This document shows positions 1 through 8,896 of a stretch of 64,000 nt of DNA, one piece after another. The stretch is taken from assembly GCA_963811775.1 (NCBI GenBank), contig CAWESO010000012.1, positions 62,001-126,000 on the forward strand. Reading direction: 5' to 3'. This DNA is from Chersky-840 sp963811775 (GTDB taxonomy: Bacteria; Actinomycetota; Acidimicrobiia; Acidimicrobiales; UBA8190). Under the pieces are notes generated by a model, which was not told the origin of the DNA, searched no databases, and worked only from the letters and a program-made list of their open reading frames with translations. Made by a program: the position numbers and the translations under genes. The stretch's first letter is position 1; the number at the start of each line of letters is the position of its first letter.

Positions 1-2
1 CG

Positions 3-455
3 GCAGCCGCGTTCAGCCAGGTGATCGCCATCACCCAGGCGGGAGAGGACCTGCGTCTGCCCGAAGCGGTCGACCTGGCCTTCTGCCGGTTCCTGCTCAT
101 GCACGTCGTCGACCCCGCCGTCGTGCTCGGGCGCATGCGCCGGGCGGTGCGGCCCGGAGGGTGGGTGGTGGCCCAGGAGCCCATCACCTCGGCCGGGCGC
201 ATCGGCGGCGCGCCGTTCTCGATGCCCGGCGCACCGCACCCCGACGTCGGGGCGCTGCTGCCCGCACTGGTGCGCGACGCGGGGCTCGACATCGTCGACG
301 CCTGGGCCGAGGCCCCCGCCGGCGTCGGCCCCGGGCCCGTGACCGCCTACCTCGCCTCGCTCACCGACGTCGACCCCGGTGACGATCCCGTCGTGCTGCC
401 GCCGCTCGTCACGGTCCTCGGCCGCGTCCCCGCCTCGTCGGGGGCTGCGTCGTGA
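3..455 (+). CDS. SAM-dependent methyltransferase, C-terminal part (5' end outside window)
   Basis: The reading frame is open to the left edge, so only about the last 150 codons are present. The visible protein has the second half of a class I (Rossmann-fold) methyltransferase: an LCRFLLMHV-like acidic/hydrophobic strand read here as DLAFCRFLLMHV, then RAVRPGGWVVAQEP, the usual post-motif III strand following an RPGG turn. The SAM-binding glycine loop (motif I) must lie upstream of the window. The stop codon overlaps the GTG start of the next gene in a GTGA, which suggests co-transcription. The substrate cannot be inferred from this fragment. Confidence 0.75.
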   Translation, partial: AAAFSQVIAITQAGEDLRLPEAVDLAFCRFLLMHVVDPAVVLGRMRRAVRPGGWVVAQEPITSAGRIGGAPFSMPGAPHPDVGALLPALVRDAGLDIVDAWAEAPAGVGPGPVTAYLASLTDVDPGDDPVVLPPLVTVLGRVPASSGAAS

Positions 456-2084
456 GCCCCGACGCGGGGCCGGGGCCGGCACCGGACCTCGACGCCGCCG
501 GCGCTGCGCTCGACCTGGCGTCGGCGGTGGTCGCCGGGGCCGCCCGCGCCGTGGCCGAGAAGGGCGGCCCCGACGTCGACCAGGTCGTCGCCTACGACCT
601 CGCGCATATCGCCGCCGGGGTGCGCGCCGCCCGATCGGCGCTCGCCTACGGAACCAGGGGGACCGACGAGGGTCACATCGCCTGCATCTTCGTGGCCGAC
701 GCCCTCGCCGATCTCTCCGCTCGCATCATCGGGCGCGAGGCCGCGTTCGGGACGACCCCGCACTGGCTCGACGGGGCCCGCCCCTTCGTCACCACCTACC
801 GGGACGCGGCGTACCTCGCCTCGCTGCGCCGGCGTCCAGGGCGATCGCCACCTCGACGCCGACTTCGCGCTGGTGCGTGAGACCTTCCACCGTTTCGCCG
901 AGGAACAGATCCGACCGCGCGCCGAGCACATCCACCGCGCCAACGCCGACATCCCCGAAGAGATCATCACCGGCCTGGCCGAGATGGGGGCTCTGGGACT
1001 GTCCATCCCCGAGGAATACGGCGGGTTCGCCACCGGCGACGCCAGCGACTACCTCGGGATGGTGGTGGCCACCGAGGAGCTGTCGTGGGGGTCTCTGGGC
1101 GCCGGCGGCTCGCTCATCACCCGCCCCGAGATCCTGAGCCGGGCATTGGTGGCGGGCGGCACCGACGAGCAGAAGCGCGTGTGGCTGCCCAAGCTGGCGT
1201 CGGGAGAGGTCATGAACGCCGTGGCGGTCACCGAGCCCGACTTCGGCTCCGACGTGGCGTCGATCGTCACCGCCGCCACGCGCACCGACGGCGGCTGGCT
1301 GGTGAACGGGGTGAAGACGTGGTGCACGTTCGCGGCGCGCGCCGACGTGCTCATGCTCCTGGCCCGCACCGACCCCGATCGGTCCCGGACCCACCGGGGC
1401 CTGTCGTTGTTCGTGGTGGAGAAGCGGCGCGGCGACGGGAAGGGCTTCGTCTTCACCCAGGACCCGGCGTCCGAAGGCAGGGCCGACGGCCCGGGGCGGA
1501 TGGAGGGTCGGCCCATCGACACCCTCGGATACCGGGGCATGCACTCCTACGAGATCGCCTTCGAGAACTGGTACGTACCCGCCGCCAACCTGGTGGGCGG
1601 CGAAGAGGGCGTGGGCCGGGGCTTCTACTCCCAGATGGCGGGCTTCGAGAACGGCCGGCTCCAGACCGCGGCCCGGGCCCTCGGGGTCATGCAGGCCGCC
1701 TACGAGGCCGCATCGGAGTACGCCGCGAACCGCGTGGTGTTCGGGCGGCCCATCGGCGGGTACCAGTTGACCCAGGCCAAGCTCACCCGCATGGCCGTGC
1801 TCATCCAGGTGGCCCGGCAGTTCTCCTACGAGGTGGCCCGTCTCATGGCCGGCGGCGTCGGGACGCTCGAGGCCTCGATGCTCAAGGCGTACGTGTGCCG
1901 CGCCGCCGAATGGGTGACACGCGAGGCCCTGCAGATCCACGGCGGGATGGGCTACGCCGAGGAGTTCCCCGTGAGCCGCTACTTCGTCGATGCCCGCGTC
2001 CTGTCGATCTTCGAAGGTGCAGACGAGACCCTGGCCCTGAAGGTCGTGGCCCGCCGGCTGGCGGAAGGGGTGGCCGGTCCTTAG
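452..2084 (+). CDS. acyl-CoA dehydrogenase with N-terminal helical extension, frameshifted
   Basis: This FAD-dependent enzyme would oxidise an acyl-CoA to its enoyl-CoA and pass electrons to ETF. The downstream frame (from about 840) carries the full dehydrogenase fold: AVTEPDFGSD at the substrate/FAD site, LQIHGGMGYAEEFPV near the C-terminus, and FEGADET with the likely catalytic glutamate. The upstream frame (452 to about 830) encodes a roughly 125-residue helical extension (VVAYDLAHIAAGVRAARS). Two-frame reading joins cleanly as RDAAYLASL and GDRHLDADFALVRETF, so one base has been lost or gained near 820-840. GTG at 452 overlaps the preceding stop. The 3' end overlaps the convergent lyase gene by 4 bp. 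The frameshift could be a sequencing error. Confidence 0.85.
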
Positions 2085-3019
2085 CTCTTGGAGCGGCGCA
2101 GCCCGGCCCGCTCGCCCCGGAAGACGAACTTGGTGGCCATCTTGCGGCTGGCTTCGTCGATCATCTCGTCCCCGAACATCACCGCACCCTTGCGATCGTC
2201 CTCGGTCGCCTTCTGGTACGCGTCGAGGATGTCCCAGGCCCGGTCGAACTGCTCCTGCGTGGGGGAGTACTGCTCGTTCAGCACCGTGACCTGGTCGGGA
2301 GTGAGCGCCCACTTGCCGTCGTAGCCGAGCACCCGCGTCCGCTGGGTGAAGTCTCGCAACCCGTCCATGTCCTTGACCCGCAGGTAGGGGCCGTCGATCA
2401 CCTGCAGGCCGTTGGCCCGCCCCGCCATGAGGATCCGGCTGAAGACGTAATTGAAGTGGTCGCCGGGGTACTCGGGGATCTGGATGCCGCCGGTCAGCAC
2501 CGGCATCTCCATCGAGGCGGCGAAGTCGGCGGGACCGAAGATGATCGTCTCGAGGCGCGGCGAGGCGGCGCAGATATCGTCGACGTTGATGAGGCCGCGC
2601 GTGGTCTCGATCTGCGCCTCGATGCCGATGTGGCCGACGGGAAGGCCGCTGCGCTTCTCGACCTGGCTGAGAAGCAGGTCGAGCGCCACGACCTCGGCCG
2701 CGCTCTGCACCTTGGGCAGCATGACCTCGTCGAGGCGCTCGCCGGCGTTCCCGACCACCTCGATGACGTCCCCGTAGGTCCACTCGGTGTCCCAGGCGTT
2801 GATGCGGACGCACAGCACCCTGTCGTCCCATGACTGCGTGCGGATGGCCTCGACCACCTTGGCCCGGGCCCCGTCCTTTTCGAGCGGGGCGACAGAGTCC
2901 TCGAGATCGAGGAACGACATGTCGGCCGGCACGGTGGGCGCCTTCTCGAGAAAGCGCGCGTTCGAGCCGGGCGTCGAGAAGCACGATCGGCGGGGCAGGT
3001 TCCGGCTGCGCTGGGACAT
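2081..3019 (-). CDS. CitE/HpcH-HpaI aldolase-like CoA ester lyase
   Basis: This 312-residue protein belongs to the HpcH/HpaI aldolase / citrate lyase beta-subunit superfamily, whose members cleave or form beta-hydroxyacyl-CoA thioesters such as malyl-CoA with a divalent metal. Visible family marks are the N-terminal RRSCFSTPGSN, the DLEDSVAP metal-site strand, MLPKVQSAAEV, and IEAQIETTRGL with the conserved glutamate, followed by IIFGPADFAASM. Its length fits the L-malyl-CoA/beta-methylmalyl-CoA lyase branch better than the short CitE of citrate lyase, but the substrate is inference. On the minus strand a TAGCAT hexamer ends 7 nt before the ATG, consistent with a leaderless message. Confidence 0.8.
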   Translation of the reverse strand: MSQRSRNLPRRSCFSTPGSNARFLEKAPTVPADMSFLDLEDSVAPLEKDGARAKVVEAIRTQSWDDRVLCVRINAWDTEWTYGDVIEVVGNAGERLDEVMLPKVQSAAEVVALDLLLSQVEKRSGLPVGHIGIEAQIETTRGLINVDDICAASPRLETIIFGPADFAASMEMPVLTGGIQIPEYPGDHFNYVFSRILMAGRANGLQVIDGPYLRVKDMDGLRDFTQRTRVLGYDGKWALTPDQVTVLNEQYSPTQEQFDRAWDILDAYQKATEDDRKGAVMFGDEMIDEASRKMATKFVFRGERAGLRRSKS

Positions 3020-3070
3020 GGGGCGAATGCTAATGGGGCGTCGCGACCCCGCTCGGCAAGGTGCGCCCTC

Positions 3071-4309
3071 TCACGCCGCCAGGTCGGCCGGCACGAGCTG
3101 CTCGCTCAACAGCTCGGCGAAGCGCTCCGGCGCGCCGGCCACGAAGCGCCGGCACAGGCGCAGCCCTTCGACGTAGCAGGTGACATAGGCCCGCCAGGTG
3201 GGATGGAGGAGGAACTCCACGGCCTTGGCCGCTCTGGCCCGGGGGAGCAGGCCCCACCGGGCGACGTCGTCGACGACCAACTCGGGATCCGCGCCCTCGG
3301 CGTGGAGCCGCCAGGCCGCGTTGGCCCGCACGGCGCCGAGCGCCTCGCTCGCCTCGGACACCGCCGCGATGACCTCGGCGTCGTAGCGGATGCCGAGGGG
3401 ACGGAGATGCTCGGCCACGACCGACTCGGGCCTCGGTCCGAGCACCACCTCGAGCCCGAGGTCGGCAAGACCCTCGGCCATGAGGCACTGGGGGGTGCCG
3501 ACGAGGAAGATCGTCTCCTCGAGCCACCGGCGGCGCCGCACCAGGCTCACCTCCTTGCGGCAGTGCTCGGTGTGGTGCCCGGGGTAGGCCTCGTGCGCGA
3601 CGAGGTGCGCCAGCGATGTCGACAGCACCGGGAGGTCCGTGTTGACCGAGACCACCGAGCGCAGTCCTCCGAGGTAGGTGTTGAATCCCGACCACGGCTT
3701 GTCCGTGACGAGCTCGAACTCGATGCGCTCTCCCTCGGGGAGGCCGAAGAGCAGCGCCGTGCGCGCCCGCAGGTCGTCGGCCAACGAGTTGATCGCTGCC
3801 AGCAACACCTCGGTCGGAACCGCGTGCGACTCGCGCCAGGCGATGAGGCGTTCCCCGAGTGCCCCCGAACCGGGGAGCGCGCTTTGCAGGCGCCGGTGCG
3901 CGGCGGCGAAGTCCTCGTCGGGAACCGGTCGGGGACGCACCCCGTAACACGACTCCACCTCCTCGGCGTAGCCGATGGGCTCTCCCGCCAGCCGGCGCGC
4001 CGTCGTGAGCAGGCCCACGGCCTGAGCCCGCAACCACCGTCGCCGGGCCGCGCCGACCGCCGGCCCCGGGTCGGACGCCGCGCCCGGACCGGGGTCGAGC
4101 GGCGCCCCGGCGTCGAGCTCGGCGACCAGGGCCCGGCCGTCGTCGACCAGACGTCGCGGCGGCGACACCGGTGCGAGCGCGGCACGCTCGGCCAGGGCGG
4201 GCGGGCCGTAGTAGGCGTCCACCAACCCGTCGACGTGGCGCCCCAGGGCGAGGCCGAGCTGGAGATACCGGCCCACCGCCCCGCCCGGCTCGTCGGCGAG
4301 GAGCGTCAC
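3071..4309 (-). CDS. DUF885-type zinc metallopeptidase-like protein
   Basis: The protein (412 residues from the GTG at 4309) contains HLVAHEAYPGHHTEH near its middle. HEAYPGHH is the hallmark zinc-binding motif of DUF885-family proteins, a variant of HExxH. A second conserved acidic helix (AEGLADLGLEVV) lies about 45 residues downstream and may give the third zinc ligand. No signal peptide or membrane segment is seen, so it is probably cytoplasmic. A longer frame begins at 4348, but the GTG at 4309 forms a GTGA overlap with the stop of the upstream dienelactone hydrolase gene and is the likelier start. The peptidase role is inferred from the motif only. Confidence 0.7.
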   Translation of the reverse strand: MTLLADEPGGAVGRYLQLGLALGRHVDGLVDAYYGPPALAERAALAPVSPPRRLVDDGRALVAELDAGAPLDPGPGAASDPGPAVGAARRRWLRAQAVGLLTTARRLAGEPIGYAEEVESCYGVRPRPVPDEDFAAAHRRLQSALPGSGALGERLIAWRESHAVPTEVLLAAINSLADDLRARTALLFGLPEGERIEFELVTDKPWSGFNTYLGGLRSVVSVNTDLPVLSTSLAHLVAHEAYPGHHTEHCRKEVSLVRRRRWLEETIFLVGTPQCLMAEGLADLGLEVVLGPRPESVVAEHLRPLGIRYDAEVIAAVSEASEALGAVRANAAWRLHAEGADPELVVDDVARWGLLPRARAAKAVEFLLHPTWRAYVTCYVEGLRLCRRFVAGAPERFAELLSEQLVPADLAA

Positions 4310-4986
4310 CCGAGGCGGGCGTGGAAGAAGTCGATGGTGCGCCCCCACGCCGCGGCCGATGCCGCCGCGTCATAGACCTCGGGTCGGGTGTCGTTGAAGA
4401 AGGCGTGGTCCGCGCCCTCGTACACGTGGAACTCGACGTCCTTTCCCAGGCCGCGCAACTGCTGCTCGAGCGCGCCGGCCGCCTCCGGGGTGAAGTACTC
4501 GTCTCGTCCCGCCACATGCACGAGCACCGCGCCGTTGAGCTTCGAGAAGTCGGGCTGGGCTTCGGGCCAGGGGATGAGCCCGTAGAACGCGACGCACGCG
4601 TCGACGCGGTCGGGACGCTGGGTGGCGAGCACCAACGCCAGGCCGCCCCCCATGCAGAACCCGACGACGCCGACCTTGGCACCCGAGGACCGTGTCGCCA
4701 CCGCGTCGACGGCGCCGGACATGTCCTTCGCCGCCCGGTCGAGCTGCAGCGCCATCATCTCCTTGCCCGCTTCGTCGGGCTCGCTCACCTTCGTCCCCCG
4801 GTACAGGTCGGGGGCGAGCGCCACGAAACCCGCGGCCGCGAAACGGTCACAGACGTCGGTGATGTGCGGCACGAGGCCCCACCACTCCTGGATGACGACG
4901 ACGCCAGGGCCGACACCCGACGGCGGCACGGCCAGATAGCCCTGGCCTTCGGACCCGTTGCTCGGAAAGTTGATCATCTCGCCCAT
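4306..4986 (-). CDS. dienelactone hydrolase family protein
   Basis: This 226-residue alpha/beta hydrolase is of the carboxymethylenebutenolidase (dienelactone hydrolase) family. The catalytic triad is readable: the nucleophile Cys in VGFCMGGG, Asp in AGRDEYFTPE and His in GADHAFFND, all at typical spacing for a 220-250-residue member. The early VVIQEWWGL motif holds the conserved glutamate that positions the cysteine. Family members open dienelactones in chlorocatechol breakdown, but most chromosomal copies are generic esterases, so the substrate is unknown. It is the first gene of a two-gene minus-strand unit with the HEAYPGHH protein (GTGA overlap). Confidence 0.88.
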   Translation of the reverse strand: MGEMINFPSNGSEGQGYLAVPPSGVGPGVVVIQEWWGLVPHITDVCDRFAAAGFVALAPDLYRGTKVSEPDEAGKEMMALQLDRAAKDMSGAVDAVATRSSGAKVGVVGFCMGGGLALVLATQRPDRVDACVAFYGLIPWPEAQPDFSKLNGAVLVHVAGRDEYFTPEAAGALEQQLRGLGKDVEFHVYEGADHAFFNDTRPEVYDAAASAAAWGRTIDFFHARLG

Positions 4987-5032
4987 GAGGGCCGACCCTA
5001 TACACGACGGGGTCGGAACGTCGATCGACCTG

Positions 5033-5686
5033 CTACCAGCGGGCCAGCAGTGCGCCCGGCTCGGGGCAATCGGTGCCGGCCAGGGTGACGGCCACGGCCT
5101 GCACGCCGTCGGGCCCCGCCACCCGGTCGATGCCTTCGAGGTCGAGTATCGACCCGGTCCGGAACCCGCGTTGCATCTCCACGCGTCGGACGAGCGCGTC
5201 CCAGAGCCTGGGCGGCATCACCCGGCCCACCCCGGCTTCGACCCAGATCGGCACGTCGACGGCGTGCGCGGCTTCGATCAGCCCCATGTCGTCGGCGTCG
5301 AGGACCACCCCCCCGGGCCCGATGGCGTCGATCTCGACGACGACCACGTCGGCACTGGCGACGTCGCCCACGCCTCCGTGGCGAACGGCGCGACGCTCCC
5401 AACCGAGGGCTTCTTGCAGGCGGTCGGGGGTGGGGTCGGACTCGAGGGCGTCGGCGCAGCGCTCGGCCTCCTCCGCCGCGTCCCCCGCGGTCAGGATCCT
5501 GGCCGCCACCCACCACAGCGGCCCACACCCCGGATGGCGGTCGAGCAACCGCCGACAGGCGGGAAGGACGGCGGGCGCCTCGTGCAAGGCCAGGTCACCG
5601 AGGGCCCAGGCCGCCTCGGCGGCGAGGACCGCCGGGGGGGCCCATCCCGCACGGGCCACGTATCGCAGCCGCTCGATGGGATGCAC
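5033..5686 (-). CDS. conserved actinobacterial protein of unknown function
   Basis: This protein (about 217 residues) is recognisable as a conserved actinobacterial type beginning HPIERLRYVARAGWAP, followed by an Ala-rich helical half (VLPACRRLLDRHPGCGPLWW) and a Rossmann-like C-terminal half with ADVVVVEIDAIGPGGVVLD. That second half resembles the eIF-2B/methylthioribose-phosphate isomerase type fold in feel, but I cannot demonstrate homology. An open frame extends further upstream to 5884. I chose the GTG at 5686 because a TAGCGT hexamer ends 7 nt before it, the same leaderless pattern as several neighbours. A GTG at 5692 is the alternative. There is no signal peptide or membrane segment. 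Confidence 0.55.
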   Translation of the reverse strand: MHPIERLRYVARAGWAPPAVLAAEAAWALGDLALHEAPAVLPACRRLLDRHPGCGPLWWVAARILTAGDAAEEAERCADALESDPTPDRLQEALGWERRAVRHGGVGDVASADVVVVEIDAIGPGGVVLDADDMGLIEAAHAVDVPIWVEAGVGRVMPPRLWDALVRRVEMQRGFRTGSILDLEGIDRVAGPDGVQAVAVTLAGTDCPEPGALLARW

Positions 5687-5853
5687 GACCACGACGCTAA
5701 TGGCACCGCGGCATGGGCGAGACCGCCACCGTCGCGCCGTCGCGACCGCAGCCCGACCGCACCGCGATTGCACCATGACAGAACCACGACGACACCGTGA
5801 CGGCGGGTGGATCCTTGCTCCGGCGACCCACAATTGATAGACACGAGGTTGTT

Positions 5854-6981
5854 GTGACTTGCCTCGAGCAGTATTCGACGGCACGGTCGGGGCGCCGAGT
5901 TCGACAGTTCCCCCGACTTGGTCGACTGGGCTCCGCGTTCGCCGTCGTCGCCGTGTTGGTCGCGCCCGTGCTGAGCTCCGCGCCGGCCGCTACCGCCGAT
6001 CAGCTGCAGAGCGCGCAGGCCGAGGCCAACCAGATCGCGGCGCAGATCCAGTCGCAAGGCACGCAACTCGCGGTGCTGTCCGAGCAATACGACCAGGACC
6101 AGATCCGCAGCCAGCAGCTCGACGAGCAGGTGACGCAAACCCAAGCACAGATCGCGCAGACCGAGTCCCAAGTGACAGCGGCGCGCGACAGCCTGCGCCG
6201 ACTGGCGGTGTCGGACTACACCTCAGGCGGCTCCGACAACGGCCTCGACCAGCTGTTCGCCACGAGCGGGGAGCGCTCCGCGGCCACGCAGGAGTACCAG
6301 CAAGTGGCGAGCGCCAGCGTTTCGGGCGCCATCGACCGCCTCAGCCAGACCCAGAGTGAGCTCAGCGCGCAGGAGAGCACCCTGCAGGCGACGCAGTCCC
6401 AGGCGCACGCCACGCTGGCCGCGGCGCAGGCGGCCCGACAGGGCGCGCAGGCCGAGCTCGCCGACCAGCAAGCCACGCTGTCGAAGCTCAAGGGCCGCAT
6501 CGCCACCCTGGTGGCACAGAAGCAGGCGGCGCAGGCCGCGGCACAGGCCGCCGCGTTCCAAGCGCGCCTGGCCGCGTCCGAACGGCAGAGCAATGCCGGG
6601 CTCAGCCCCGTTCCCGCCGTTCCCGGTGGCGGCGGGGCCGAAGCCGTGGCCGCGGCGGAGTCTCAGATCGGCGTTCCCTACGTCTGGGCCGGCGCCACAC
6701 CCGGCGTCGGCTTCGACTGCTCGGGCCTCACCATGTGGGCATGGGCGCACGCGGGGGTGTCGCTGCCGCACTCCGCCGCCGACCAGTACGCCGAGTCGGT
6801 CCACGTCCCGCTGTCGGACCTCCAACCAGGCGACCTGCTCTTCTACGAGGAGGGCAGCACCATCGGGCACGTGACGATGTACGTGGGCCCGGGGCAGATG
6901 GTCCAGGCCATGGAGACGGGCACGAACATCTTGATCACGGGCATCTGGACGAGCGGTCTGGTGGGCGCCGGGCGGCCGTGA
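5854..6981 (+). CDS. secreted NlpC/P60 peptidoglycan hydrolase with coiled coil (RipA-like)
   Basis: The protein (375 residues) is probably an exported D,L-endopeptidase acting on peptidoglycan stem peptides during cell separation. An N-terminal basic stretch and hydrophobic core (AFAVVAVLVAPVLSSAPA) form a Sec signal. Residues about 45-260 are a long Gln/Ala-rich coiled coil (repeated SQVTAARDSL-type heptads). The C-terminal about 110 residues are the catalytic NlpC/P60 domain with the nucleophile Cys in FDCSGLTMWAW and the catalytic His in IGHVTMYVG. The GTG at 5854 has CGAGG at good spacing; upstream codons lack such a site. A paralogue with the same layout lies at 19435-20718. The coiled coil probably autoinhibits or recruits the enzyme, as known for RipA and PcsB. 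Confidence 0.9.
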   Translation: MTCLEQYSTARSGRRVRQFPRLGRLGSAFAVVAVLVAPVLSSAPAATADQLQSAQAEANQIAAQIQSQGTQLAVLSEQYDQDQIRSQQLDEQVTQTQAQIAQTESQVTAARDSLRRLAVSDYTSGGSDNGLDQLFATSGERSAATQEYQQVASASVSGAIDRLSQTQSELSAQESTLQATQSQAHATLAAAQAARQGAQAELADQQATLSKLKGRIATLVAQKQAAQAAAQAAAFQARLAASERQSNAGLSPVPAVPGGGGAEAVAAAESQIGVPYVWAGATPGVGFDCSGLTMWAWAHAGVSLPHSAADQYAESVHVPLSDLQPGDLLFYEEGSTIGHVTMYVGPGQMVQAMETGTNILITGIWTSGLVGAGRP

Positions 6982-6982
6982 G

Positions 6983-7024
6983 CCGCCGGCCACCGACCCG
7001 ATCTCAGCTCGTGGCCGCCGGCGG
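6983..7024. terminator. candidate bidirectional hairpin between convergent genes
   Basis: CCGCCGGCCAC at 6983-6993 can pair with GTGGCCGCCGGCGG at 7011-7024 with a small bulge. It sits exactly where the plus-strand NlpC/P60 gene ends and the minus-strand SDR gene ends, and it overlaps the SDR stop. There is no T-run, so termination is inferred from position only. Confidence 0.3.
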
Positions 7025-7822
7025 TGTCCCCGAGCCCGCGTCGGCGAGCCACTCGGGGGGGATCCTGCCCTCGACTCCCGGCGCACGAGGCCCGGGGGGG
7101 CGGCCGAAGCGGTACGCCACGGGCTCTCGGCCCAGCTGCACCACCACCGCCTGACCGGTTTCCTCCCCGAGCACGCACCCGAGCACGGCTTCGGCCACGG
7201 CTTCGGGCCCGATGAGCGGAAACCCTGCGCCGGCCAGGCTGTCGCGGATGGGACCGTCGATCAACGGCGTGTCCACCAGTCCCGGGCAGATGGCGTTGAT
7301 GGTGATGTGGCTCTCGGCCAGGCGAGGTGCGATGGCACGCACGAACCCCACCACGGCGTGCTTCGTCAACGTGTACATCGGGTCCCCGGCGAAGGCCACG
7401 ATGCCCGCCAGCGACGACGTGGCCACGAGCGCTCCCCCGCCGCGGGCGGTGAGCTCGGGCACGAGAGCGCGGGTGCCGAAGACGATGCCGTCGACGTTGA
7501 CCGACAGGATCCGCCGGTACTGCTCGTCGGTGACCTTGGTGATGTCCTCCTCGCCGGTGGTCACGCCGGCGTTGAGGTAGGCGATGTCAACGCCACCGAG
7601 TTGACGCACCGCGTCGACGATCCGCGCCCAGTCCGCCACCTTGCCCACGTCGGCCTGCACGGCGACGCCCCCGAGCTCCGAGGCCGCCTTGTCCGCGCCC
7701 GCACCGTTGGCGTCCACCACGACGACCGTCGCGCCCTCGGCCGTCAGCCGTCGCGAGCTGGCCAGGCCGATGCCCGAGGCCCCTCCGGTCACGATGGCGA
7801 CCTTGCCCTCAAGCGCTCCCAT
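7004..7822 (-). CDS. short-chain dehydrogenase/reductase (classical SDR)
   Basis: This 272-residue NAD(P)-dependent oxidoreductase has the TGxxxGIG cofactor loop (IVTGGASGIGLA), the acidic VVVVDANGAG strand that suggests NAD(H) preference, YLNAGV for the NAG motif, catalytic Ser in LVATSSLAG, and the YTLTK catalytic Tyr-Lys pair (YxxxK). The C-terminal tail is longer than usual and proline-rich (FGRPPGPRAPG). The reading frame is open to 7996, but the ATG at 7822 is preceded by AGGAGG at ideal spacing and aligns with the start of the Rossmann strand. The substrate is not predictable. It is transcribed alone, convergent with the NlpC/P60 gene and divergent from the Lgt-like gene. Confidence 0.88.
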   Translation of the reverse strand: MGALEGKVAIVTGGASGIGLASSRRLTAEGATVVVVDANGAGADKAASELGGVAVQADVGKVADWARIVDAVRQLGGVDIAYLNAGVTTGEEDITKVTDEQYRRILSVNVDGIVFGTRALVPELTARGGGALVATSSLAGIVAFAGDPMYTLTKHAVVGFVRAIAPRLAESHITINAICPGLVDTPLIDGPIRDSLAGAGFPLIGPEAVAEAVLGCVLGEETGQAVVVQLGREPVAYRFGRPPGPRAPGVEGRIPPEWLADAGSGTPPAATS

Positions 7823-8004
7823 CCCATCCTCCTCGTCACGGCCCCGAGCGTCCCGACCGCTCACCGCGCCGACGCTAATGGGGGCCGATTCGGCGCGTCG
7901 AACGGCTCCCGGGCCGCCTTCCGACCTGGAGGGCGCCGCTGTCGGCGGTACGCTGACACGCAACGTGGCCCGCGGGGCCCGTCCATCTGCCCGCAAGGAC
8001 TGCC

Positions 8005-8895
8005 GTGAAACCCATCCCCGTCGCCTTCCACCTCGGGCCGACGCCCATCGTGATCCACACCTACGGCATCGGGCTGGCCATCACGTTCTGGTTCGCCTAC
8101 CGGTACTTCGAACGGCGGCTGCGCGCCAACGGCTACCCCACCGAGTGGTTCACCGGCGTGTTCCTGTGGATCGTGGTCGCGTCGATCGTCGGCGCACGCC
8201 TGCTGCACGTGCTCGCCAACTTCTCGACCTACAAGGCGAACCCCGGGGACATCATCCAGGTCTGGCACGGCGGCCTGTCGTCGTTCGGCGGCCTGTTGGG
8301 CGGTGTCCCCACCGGCCTGATCCTCGCCCGCCGGCGCTGTCCGGAGCTCTCCACCATGCGCGCCCTCGACATCGTGGCGCCGGTGCTCATGGCGGCGTGG
8401 GGTGTCGGACGGCTGCTCGGTCCCCAGCTGATGGTGGCCGGCGGCGGGCACCCGACCAAGGAGTGGTTCGGGATGTACTACGCCGGCCAGGTGGGCAAGC
8501 GACTGCCGGTGCCCATCCTCCAGGCCATCGACAGCTTCATCATCTTCGGGGTCCTCCTCCTGATCGAGCGCTACTACCGGGACCGTCCCGTCGGTTTCGT
8601 GCTGGCCGCCACCATGGCGCTGTGGGGCCTCACCCGCTTCTACGAGGAACGGCTCTGGCTCGGTGAGATCGGCCATCTCGGATCGGTGCTGGTGCAGTAC
8701 GCGGGGTTGGGCCTGTTCGCGGCGGGCCTCGTCGTCATGGCCCTGCTGTACCGCCGCCACGGCGCCCATAACGCGCCACCCGGCGACGCGCCACCCGGCG
8801 ACGAACCACCCGGCGACGGGCCGGGAGACCGCGACGCGGTCGACGACGACATGCTCACCGGCGCAGGCGTCGACCTCGCGCCCCCGCCCGCGTGA
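8005..8895 (+). CDS. prolipoprotein diacylglyceryl transferase-like membrane protein
   Basis: This 296-residue polytopic protein has about seven hydrophobic segments and the overall Lgt plan: a start with HLGPTPIVIHTYGI, then the HGGLSSFGGLLGG loop, a GVGRLLGP segment and a late LTRFYEER. Lgt transfers diacylglycerol from phosphatidylglycerol to the lipobox cysteine of prelipoproteins. Two canonical signatures are altered: the usual His in the HGG loop is Phe, and the GRxGNxxNxE stretch after the conserved Arg is replaced by GRLLGPQLMVAGGG. Actinobacterial Lgts often lack that His, so activity is still possible. The cytoplasmic C-terminus carries about four imperfect PPGD repeats. It may be a paralogue with another role rather than the housekeeping Lgt. 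Confidence 0.72.
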   Translation: MKPIPVAFHLGPTPIVIHTYGIGLAITFWFAYRYFERRLRANGYPTEWFTGVFLWIVVASIVGARLLHVLANFSTYKANPGDIIQVWHGGLSSFGGLLGGVPTGLILARRRCPELSTMRALDIVAPVLMAAWGVGRLLGPQLMVAGGGHPTKEWFGMYYAGQVGKRLPVPILQAIDSFIIFGVLLLIERYYRDRPVGFVLAATMALWGLTRFYEERLWLGEIGHLGSVLVQYAGLGLFAAGLVVMALLYRRHGAHNAPPGDAPPGDEPPGDGPGDRDAVDDDMLTGAGVDLAPPPA

Positions 8896-8896
8896 G

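Noticed and set aside
789..2984. 731-codon minus-strand frame opposite the acyl-CoA dehydrogenase
   Set aside because: It is Arg/Gly/His-rich without family motifs, and runs antisense to a clear enzyme and through part of the lyase gene; a shadow of high GC third positions.
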